A stretch of 20,985 nt of DNA from Candidatus Omnitrophota bacterium (GTDB taxonomy: Bacteria > Omnitrophota > Gorgyraeia > Gygaellales > Profunditerraquicolaceae). Numbering within the stretch: the first letter of the stretch is position 1; each line of letters begins with the position of its first letter. The translations under genes and the position numbers were made by a program. The notes under the pieces are model-generated. The model searched no databases, had not been told where the DNA came from, and worked only from the letters and a program-made list of their open reading frames with translations. The DNA is taken from positions 1-20,985 of the forward strand of contig JAQUON010000010.1 in the NCBI GenBank assembly GCA_028717045.1, read 5' to 3'. Positions 14,464 to 20,985 of the stretch are shown piece after piece.

Positions 14464-16569
14464 TTAAGCACCCTTTTTCTCGCTATACGTAGCACCAACG
14501 GTAATTTTTTCGGCTATATTTAAAGGCACCTCATTGTAATATGAGGGCTCCATTGTATAGGAGGCACGTCCCTGTGTCAATGAACGTAAGCTGGTGGCAT
14601 AATTGAAAATTTCTGCCAAAGGTACATATGCCCTAATCAAACGTATATTTGTCCGCTGAGTAAGGGAAATTATTTTTGCCCTGCGCGAATTCAAATCCCC
14701 TATTACCTGCCCCATGTATTCTTCAGGAACGACTACTTCCATATCCATAATCGGTTCCAGGAGCGCAGGATGCGCCTTCTTTACACCGTCGCTGAATGCA
14801 ATCGCAGCCGCCATTTTAAAAGCGAGCTCCGAAGAATCCACTTCGTGGAATGAGCCGTCAACCAGGGTGACCTTCACGTCGGTAATCGGGTATCCGGCAA
14901 GGACCCCGCTCTTTGCCGCATCAAATACCCCGCGCTTCACCGAAGGTATGTATTCCCTGGGGATTGCCCCGCTTTTTATCTTGTCTTCAAAAGTAATGCC
15001 GGTGCCAGGCATCTCCTGGGGCTCAAGGTCCAACACCACGTGCCCGTACTGGCCGCGCCCGCCGGACTGCTGGATGAACTTTCCGATGCTGTGCGCCTTC
15101 CTGGTAATCGTCTCCCGGTATGCGACCTGGGGCGAGCCTACCTGCGCTTCGATATTGAACTCTCTTAGGATCCGGTCAATAATTACCTCGAGATGCAATT
15201 GGCCCATCCCTGAGATAACCGTCTGGCCGGTTTCCTGGTTATAGGTAACGCGAAACGACGGATCTTCTTCTTCAAGCTTATGCAACACCATACCCAGTTT
15301 TTCCTGATCCTGCTTTGTCTTCGGCTCAATCGCCTGCTGGAGCACCGGCTCAGGAAAGGTCATTGATTCAATAAGGATGGGGCTTTTCTCGTCGCAAAGC
15401 GTATGCCCTGTCTTTGTTTCCTTAAGCCCGACCGCAGCGACGATATCCCCGGTAGAAACGCTCTCAATAATTTCCTGGCGGTTTGCATGCATTCTCAATA
15501 ATTTAGAAACCCGCTCTTTTTCTCTGACGGTCGAATTATATATATAACTTCCCGCTTTCAGTATTCCGGAATACACGCGGATATAATTGATTTTCCCCAC
15601 GTAAGGATCGGTACTCACCTTAAAACACAGGGCGGAAAACGGCGCCTTATCGGAACAGGCAATCTCTTCGAATTCCCCGGAATCCGGGTTCATCCCTTTG
15701 ACGGGAGGCAGGTCTTTGGGGGAAGGCAGATATGCGCATATCGCATCGAGCAACAACTGGATCCCTTTATTACGCAGCGAAGTTCCGCAAAGCACCGGTA
15801 CGAATTTGTTTTCTATCGTATTTGTGCGGATTGCCTTTTTTATATCGTCATTGGTAACCTCTTTGCCGTGGACGAACTTATCCATCATTCCTGCGTCTAC
15901 TTCCGCAAGCCTTTCAATCAAGATAGAACGGTGATGCTCAGCTTCCTGCAAATGCTCCTTAGGGATAGCTACCACATCTCGTTCCTTGCCTAAATCATCC
16001 TTATATACGATATACTTCTTTTCAACCAAATCGATAATGCCTTCAAATTCGTCTTCGTGGCCTACGGGAAGCTGAATAGCTGCCGCATGCGCGCTCAGCT
16101 TGGCATGAATATCTTTGATTGTGTCAAAGAAATTGCTTCCTGTCCTGTCTAATTTATTCACAAATGCAATCCTGGGTACCCCGTAGCGCTCTGCCTGGCG
16201 CCAGACAGTTTCTGATTGCGGCTCAACCCCGCCAACACCGCAGAACACTACCACTGCACCATCAAGCACTTTTAATGAGCGCTCCACTTCAACCGTAAAA
16301 TCCACATGGCCCGGAGTATCGATAATATTTATTGTGAAATCGCCCCACGTACTTGTCGTGCAGGCTGCGGTAATGGTGATCCCCCGCTCCTGTTCCTGCG
16401 CCATCCAATCCATAGTAGCGGTACCCTGGTCAACTTCCCCGATTTTGTAGGTCTTACCGGTGAAATAAAGGATGCGCTCAGTAGTCGTGGTCTTTCCCGC
16501 GTCTATATGGGCGATAACGCCGATATTCCTGATTTTTTCCAAAGGAATTGTGTGTCTCATAGTTACCAT
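14464..16569 (-). CDS. fusA: Translation elongation factor EF-G
   Basis: GTPase that drives tRNA-mRNA translocation and ribosome recycling. The 701 residues match the family. G1 AHIDAGKT is at 20-27, G2 RGITI at 62-66, G3 DTPGH at 84-88 and G4 NKLD at 138-141, so switch I is standard here, unlike tuf. Later domains show GMGQLHLEVIIDRILREFNI, IGKFIQQSGGRGQYGHVVL and LTQGRASYTMEPSYYNEVP. The ATG at 16569 overlaps rpsG by 7 bases; Met4 (16560), which leaves 2 bases after the rpsG stop, is an equally good start since neither has a clear ribosome site. Confidence 0.97.
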   Translation of the reverse strand: MVTMRHTIPLEKIRNIGVIAHIDAGKTTTTERILYFTGKTYKIGEVDQGTATMDWMAQEQERGITITAACTTSTWGDFTINIIDTPGHVDFTVEVERSLKVLDGAVVVFCGVGGVEPQSETVWRQAERYGVPRIAFVNKLDRTGSNFFDTIKDIHAKLSAHAAAIQLPVGHEDEFEGIIDLVEKKYIVYKDDLGKERDVVAIPKEHLQEAEHHRSILIERLAEVDAGMMDKFVHGKEVTNDDIKKAIRTNTIENKFVPVLCGTSLRNKGIQLLLDAICAYLPSPKDLPPVKGMNPDSGEFEEIACSDKAPFSALCFKVSTDPYVGKINYIRVYSGILKAGSYIYNSTVREKERVSKLLRMHANRQEIIESVSTGDIVAAVGLKETKTGHTLCDEKSPILIESMTFPEPVLQQAIEPKTKQDQEKLGMVLHKLEEEDPSFRVTYNQETGQTVISGMGQLHLEVIIDRILREFNIEAQVGSPQVAYRETITRKAHSIGKFIQQSGGRGQYGHVVLDLEPQEMPGTGITFEDKIKSGAIPREYIPSVKRGVFDAAKSGVLAGYPITDVKVTLVDGSFHEVDSSELAFKMAAAIAFSDGVKKAHPALLEPIMDMEVVVPEEYMGQVIGDLNSRRAKIISLTQRTNIRLIRAYVPLAEIFNYATSLRSLTQGRASYTMEPSYYNEVPLNIAEKITVGATYSEKKGA

Positions 16570-17033
16570 CTAAAATGCGCGAATGCCTTATTAGACTCCG
16601 CCATCTTATGCGTATCATCTCTCTTTTTAATCGCCGAACCTTCTCCTTTATATGCCGCCATAATTTCGTCCGCCAGTTTTTGTTCCATGGGCCTGCCTTT
16701 TTTATTTTTGGCGAAGTCCCGGATCCAGCGTAAGGCAATAGAGGTGCCTCTTTCCTGTTTTACCTCAATCGGCACCTGATAGGTTGCCCCGCCCACCCTT
16801 CTTGGTTTCACCTCAAGGCGCGGCCTGGCATTATCAATTGCCTTGTAAAAAATCTTCAGGGCGTCTGGTTCATTGAGCTGCTTTTTCAATATTTCGAAAG
16901 CGCCGTATACGATTTTTTCGGCTATGGGCTTTTTGCCTTTCAACATAACCATATTTACGAACCGTGCGACGACTTTACTGCTGTATTTTGGATCGGGTAT
17001 TACTTCTCGTTTCTGAGCTTTTCTTCTTCTCAT
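16563..17033 (-). CDS. rpsG: 30S ribosomal protein S7 (uS7)
   Basis: Primary 16S rRNA binder of the small-subunit head, at the E site; in E. coli S7 represses the str operon. The 156 residues are standard: MRRRKAQKREVIPDPKYSSK, VARFVNMVMLKGKKPIAEKI, RPRLEVKPRRVGGATYQVPI and the terminal ESNKAFAHFRW. The ATG overlaps the rpsL stop by 4 bases, so there is no long rpsL-rpsG spacer like the one S7 binds in E. coli. Confidence 0.98.
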   Translation of the reverse strand: MRRRKAQKREVIPDPKYSSKVVARFVNMVMLKGKKPIAEKIVYGAFEILKKQLNEPDALKIFYKAIDNARPRLEVKPRRVGGATYQVPIEVKQERGTSIALRWIRDFAKNKKGRPMEQKLADEIMAAYKGEGSAIKKRDDTHKMAESNKAFAHFRW

Positions 17034-17401
17034 TTCGGCCTCTTGGCTCCGTATTTAGAGCGGGACTTCTTTCTCTGGTTGACTCCCGCTGCATCAAGGG
17101 TGCCTCGGACAATATGGTACCTGACGCCGGGAAGGTCCTTGACGCGGCCTCCCCTGACAAGCACTATAGAATGTTCCTGAAGATTATGCCCTTCGCCCGG
17201 TATATAGGAAGTTACTTCGATACCGGTGGTAAGCCTGACCCTGGCAATTTTACGTAACGCCGAATTCGGTTTTTTCGGAGTCATGGTCCTTACCTGAATA
17301 CAGACGCCTCTTCTTTGAGGGCACCGTTTCAATGCCGCGGATTTCGTTTTCTTTACCTTTGATTTCCTTCCTAAGCGGATCAACTGTGAAATGGTTGGCA
17401 T
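17030..17401 (-). CDS. rpsL: 30S ribosomal protein S12 (uS12)
   Basis: Decoding-centre protein controlling accuracy. The 123 residues begin MPTISQLIRLGRKSKVKKTK and carry TPKKPNSALRK (41-51) and GGRVKDLPGVRYH (84-96). The residues where streptomycin-resistance changes occur, K43 and K88, are the wild-type lysines, and D89, the usual methylthiolation site, is present. It starts 6 bases after rpoC with AAGGA about 11 bases upstream, inside the rpoC tail. Confidence 0.98.
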   Translation of the reverse strand: MPTISQLIRLGRKSKVKKTKSAALKRCPQRRGVCIQVRTMTPKKPNSALRKIARVRLTTGIEVTSYIPGEGHNLQEHSIVLVRGGRVKDLPGVRYHIVRGTLDAAGVNQRKKSRSKYGAKRPK

Positions 17402-17407
17402 GATAAA

Positions 17408-20400
17408 TTATTCCTTTTCTTTCTCGCCCTTTTCCTGCTTTTCTTCACTGACCTTTACCGCCTCAACATCACGGTGCGTCCTGAAACCGGTCCCTGCAGG
17501 AATGAGATGGCCCACGATTACGTTCTCCTTAAGGCCAAACAGCTCGTCTGATTTACCGGCAGTAGCCGCGTCGGTAAGCATACGCGTCGTTTCCTGGAAG
17601 CTGGCAGCCGAAATGAAACTTTCCGTCGTCAAAGACGCTTTAGTTATCCCAAGCAACAGAGGGGTAGCCTGCGCAGGTTTTCCGCCCTTCTTGAGTATTC
17701 GTGCATTCTCTTTCTGGAAATTCCATTTATCCACCTGTTGCATAGGCAAAAAATCCGTATCACTGGGGTCCTCAATCCTTACTTTTTTAAGCATCTGTCT
17801 AGTAATTACCTCAATATGTTTATCGTTGATATGTACCCCCTGAAGCCTGTATACCTCCTGCACCTCATTGACCAGATACTCCTGAAGCACTTTATCGCCG
17901 CAGACCTTTAGGATATCCTGAAGCACTACCGGCCCGTCAGTGAGCTGCTGGCCCGCCGTGACCTTATCGCCTTTATAAACGTTAGGATGCTTGCCGTGAG
18001 GAATCACATATTCCCGCTGCATGCCGGTTGGCGATTTTACTATGATGACGCGTTGCCCTTTCTTAGTCTCTCCAAATTCGATAAAACCGTCGATCTCGCT
18101 GATAACCGCAGGATCCTTTGGTCTTCTTGCCTCAAAAAGTTCAGCGACCCGCGGAAGGCCTCCGGTAATATCCCTGGTTTTCACGGTCAGGCGCGGAATC
18201 TTTGCCAAGAGGTCTCCTGCTTCAATGCCCTGGCCGTCTTTCACCAAAATATGCGCACCTACCGGTATAGGATAAATGCCCAGCACCTCTTTTTTGTTAT
18301 CCAAAATAAGAATTTGAGGATGATATTCTTGTTTATGCTCAACAACTACGTGCTCGGTTAATTTAGTAACCGGGTTTAATTCCTGGATAACGGTAACATT
18401 CTCTTTCAAATCCTCATACTTGACCGTACCGGATACCTCGGTAAGGATAGGCGCGGTATATGGGTCCCAGTGTACAAAAGAAACGCCCTTAGCTATCTCT
18501 TCGCCTTCCTTGATGCTTATAAAAGCGCCTTGAGGCACAAGATAACGTTCAAGCTCTCTGCCGTCTTTGTCATTAATGCTCACCGCACCATTTCTGTTGA
18601 GAACGATATATTCCTTTTTCTTGGGAACGACCCTTAGATTATGGTATTTAATAAAACCCTTATTGCGCGAGGTGGTAAAAGACTGTTCTACTACACGTGA
18701 TGCAGTACCTCCGATATGGAAGGTCCTTAAAGTCAGCTGGGTGCCCGGTTCTCCGATACTCTGGGCGGCGATAACCCCGACTGCCTCTCCCTCTTCAACC
18801 AGCCTTCCGCTGGCTAAGTTCCTGCCATAGCACTTCACGCATACCCCTCTTTCCGACTCGCAGGTCAGAACGCTGCGTATGCGTATCCTCTCAATGCCCA
18901 GCTTCTCGATCATCTCGGCTTTTTCTTCGGTAATTTCTTCGCCCTGCTCTACAATTACTTCATCGGTAATAATATCTACGATGTTATCCAGCGCCACCCT
19001 TCCTACTATGCGGTCTTTCAGGCTTACCACTACTTCATTGCCTTCCGTAATCGCCTGGACAGTGATACCGTTTAAGGTGCCGCAGTCGTTGGCGGTAACA
19101 ATCACTTCCTGCGCCACATCCACCAGCCTCCTGGTGAGGTAGCCGGCGTCTGCCGTCTTAAGGGCGGTATCCGCAAGGCCTTTGCGCGCGCCGTGAGTCG
19201 AAATAAAATATTCAAGAACGGTGAGCCCTTCTTTGAAATTCGAGGTAATCGGGTTCTCAATAATTTCGCCCGAAGGCTTTGCCATTAGGCCGCGCATCCC
19301 GGCCAGCTGACGGACCTGCAACCTTGAACCTCGGGCACCTGAATCCGCCATCATAAATATAGGGTTAAACGGCTCCATCTCTTTAAAAAGAAGGTCTGAA
19401 ATACGATCAGTAACGCGGGTCCAGACGTCAATTACCTTATTTGACCTTTCCCGGTTGGTAATAATGCCTTTGCGGTATTGATCTTCTATCTTGGCAACTT
19501 CTTCCTTTGCCTCTTTCAAAACATCCTGCTTGGCTTTAGGGATTACCAGGTCGTCGATACCTATCGACATACCGCCCAGCGTCGACATCTCAAACCCGAG
19601 CCTCTTAATGTCGTCCAATAGCTGAATCGTGCGGTTGTGCCCGAACCGCTTGTGGCAGTCACTGACAATACTGCCCACATTACTCTTATTAAGCTCTTTA
19701 TTCACGAACCCGAAACCTTCCGGAAGCCGTTGGTTGAACATTATCCTTCCGACGGTAGTGGTGATAATCTGTGTTCCTGCCTTAGGTCTTCCCTCGTCAG
19801 AATCATACACATTATCGATTCTTAGCTTGATCTTGGCGTGCAACTCTATCGCCTGGTCTTCATACGCTGCCAGCGCCTCGTCCGCAGACGAAAACACCTT
19901 ATTTTCGCCTTTTACGTTCGATTTCTCTTTGGAAAGGTATGATAATCCCAATACGATATCCTGCGTGGGGGTAACAATGGGTTTGCCGTGAGCGGGAGAA
20001 AAGACGTTGTTTACGGAGAGCATAAGGATCTTTGCTTCCATCTGTGATTCGACGGAAAGAGGCACATGCACCGCCATCTGGTCGCCGTCGAAATCTGCGT
20101 TAAAACCGCTACAGACCAAAGGATGTATTTTGATCGCCTTGCCTTCGGTCAGGATGGGCTGGAATGCCTGGATACTCAAACGGTGCAATGTAGGAGCGCG
20201 GTTCAGCAAGACCGGGTGATCCTTAATTACCTCATCAAGAATATCCCAGACTTCGATACGGCCGTGACCAACCATCCTACGCGCATGCTTTATCGTATGC
20301 ACAAAACCCTTCTCTTTCAGTTTTTTGATGATAAAAGGCTCGAACAATTCAAGGGCCATCTGCTTGGGAAGCGCGCATTCTGAAAGTTTTAGCTCAGGGC

Positions 20401-20985
20401 CGACCACAATTACCGAACGGCCAGAATAATCGACGCGTTTACCGAGCAAGTTCTGACGGAAACGCCCCTGTTTCCCCTTAAGCATATCAGAGAGGGATTT
20501 TAAGGGCCTGTTATTGGATCCTACTACAGCCCTGCCGTGCCTGCCATTGTCCAAAAGCGCATCCACTGCTTCCTGCAGCATACGTTTCTCGTTGCGGATA
20601 ATGATTTCGGGCGCACTCAGTTCAATAAGTTTGTGCAGTCGGTTATTGCGATTGATCACCCTGCGATACAAATCGTTCAGGTCAGAGGTGGCAAATCTTC
20701 CGCCCTCCAGGGGGACTAGCGGCCTTAAATCAGGCGGGATCACCGGCAATGCCTCAAGTATCATCCATTCAGGCTTATTCCCGGATTTTCTGAATTCTTC
20801 AACGATCTTCAAAGACTTAAGCGCCTTGCGGTTATTCAAGAGCCCTTTCGATTTCTCAAGGTCTCTCCTTAATTTACGGCAATACGCATCCAGGTCAATT
20901 TCTTTGAGCAGGTCGCGCAAGGCCTCAGCGCCAATTTTTGCCTTAAATTTTGAGCCGTACTTCTCAAGCGCTTCCTGATATTTAT
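17408..20985 (-). CDS. rpoC: RNA polymerase beta' subunit, 5' end cut off by the window
   Basis: Catalytic subunit of RNA polymerase. The frame is open through the right edge; 1191 residues are visible, and the N-terminal ~180 (including the first zinc finger) are outside. The active-site motif NADFDGD is at 20081-20101. The bridge-helix region follows (MADSGARGSRLQVRQLAGMR, then FISTHGARKGLADTALKTAD). The second zinc site has one cysteine in NDCGTLNG and three in CESERGVCVKC. The trigger loop (AAQSIGEPGTQLTLRTFHIG) is split after GGTASR by an insertion of about 170 residues (roughly 18180-18694), similar to SI3 of E. coli. The C-terminus ends with a charged tail (EEKQEKGEKEKE). rpoB presumably precedes it. 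Confidence 0.98.
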   Translation of the reverse strand, partial: KYQEALEKYGSKFKAKIGAEALRDLLKEIDLDAYCRKLRRDLEKSKGLLNNRKALKSLKIVEEFRKSGNKPEWMILEALPVIPPDLRPLVPLEGGRFATSDLNDLYRRVINRNNRLHKLIELSAPEIIIRNEKRMLQEAVDALLDNGRHGRAVVGSNNRPLKSLSDMLKGKQGRFRQNLLGKRVDYSGRSVIVVGPELKLSECALPKQMALELFEPFIIKKLKEKGFVHTIKHARRMVGHGRIEVWDILDEVIKDHPVLLNRAPTLHRLSIQAFQPILTEGKAIKIHPLVCSGFNADFDGDQMAVHVPLSVESQMEAKILMLSVNNVFSPAHGKPIVTPTQDIVLGLSYLSKEKSNVKGENKVFSSADEALAAYEDQAIELHAKIKLRIDNVYDSDEGRPKAGTQIITTTVGRIMFNQRLPEGFGFVNKELNKSNVGSIVSDCHKRFGHNRTIQLLDDIKRLGFEMSTLGGMSIGIDDLVIPKAKQDVLKEAKEEVAKIEDQYRKGIITNRERSNKVIDVWTRVTDRISDLLFKEMEPFNPIFMMADSGARGSRLQVRQLAGMRGLMAKPSGEIIENPITSNFKEGLTVLEYFISTHGARKGLADTALKTADAGYLTRRLVDVAQEVIVTANDCGTLNGITVQAITEGNEVVVSLKDRIVGRVALDNIVDIITDEVIVEQGEEITEEKAEMIEKLGIERIRIRSVLTCESERGVCVKCYGRNLASGRLVEEGEAVGVIAAQSIGEPGTQLTLRTFHIGGTASRVVEQSFTTSRNKGFIKYHNLRVVPKKKEYIVLNRNGAVSINDKDGRELERYLVPQGAFISIKEGEEIAKGVSFVHWDPYTAPILTEVSGTVKYEDLKENVTVIQELNPVTKLTEHVVVEHKQEYHPQILILDNKKEVLGIYPIPVGAHILVKDGQGIEAGDLLAKIPRLTVKTRDITGGLPRVAELFEARRPKDPAVISEIDGFIEFGETKKGQRVIIVKSPTGMQREYVIPHGKHPNVYKGDKVTAGQQLTDGPVVLQDILKVCGDKVLQEYLVNEVQEVYRLQGVHINDKHIEVITRQMLKKVRIEDPSDTDFLPMQQVDKWNFQKENARILKKGGKPAQATPLLLGITKASLTTESFISAASFQETTRMLTDAATAGKSDELFGLKENVIVGHLIPAGTGFRTHRDVEAVKVSEEKQEKGEKEKE

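Noticed and set aside
16306..16779. Plus-strand open frame of 157 codons across the fusA-rpsG junction
   Set aside because: Antisense to the conserved fusA G domain and the rpsG C-terminus; no independent evidence of coding.
1..20985. Search for a mobile element, CRISPR array, toxin-antitoxin pair, tRNA or unknown gene between the ribosomal genes
   Set aside because: Every stretch is accounted for by known core genes; spacers are too short, and no direct or inverted repeats beyond chance were seen by eye.

Overview
The window is one continuous block of 33 genes, all transcribed from the minus strand, so transcription runs from high to low coordinates. It is the bacterial transcription/translation core cluster: the end of rpoC, the str group (rpsL, rpsG, fusA, tuf), the S10 group (rpsJ, rplC, rplD, rplW, rplB, rpsS, rplV, rpsC, rplP, rpmC, rpsQ), the spc group (rplN, rplX, rplE, rpsZ, rpsH, rplF, rplR, rpsE, rplO, secY), then adk, map, infA, rpmJ and the alpha-group genes rpsM, rpsK and a truncated rpsD. 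rpoC is cut by the right edge (5' part missing) and rpsD by the left edge (3' part missing).

The genes are packed end to end. The longest non-coding stretch is about 50 bases (between rpsJ and rplC). Most junctions are overlaps of 1 to 26 bases or gaps below 31 bases. I see no tRNA, rRNA, insertion sequence, CRISPR array, prophage gene, terminator or convincing internal promoter, and no stretch above 300 bases without a gene. Plus-strand open frames are shadows of the minus-strand genes.

The organism is a bacterium with moderate GC. Several traits suggest the PVC neighbourhood (Planctomycetes, Verrucomicrobia, Chlamydiae and relatives such as Omnitrophota): rpmD (L30) is missing between rpsE and rplO, EF-Tu has an unusual switch I resembling planctomycete EF-Tu as I remember it, and RpoC carries a long trigger-loop insertion of the Gram-negative SI3 type. 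Omnitrophota or a related candidate phylum is my best guess, but this is inference without a database search.

Together the genes supply the RNA polymerase beta' subunit, much of both ribosomal subunits, two elongation factors, IF-1, the SecY translocon channel, methionine aminopeptidase for nascent chains and adenylate kinase for nucleotide balance. One long transcript with translational coupling would coordinate them. I found no undescribed system. The points worth a second look are small: the L30 gap with an N-terminally extended L15, the EF-Tu switch I, the concentration of zinc-type proteins, and a possible RNA structure before rplC.
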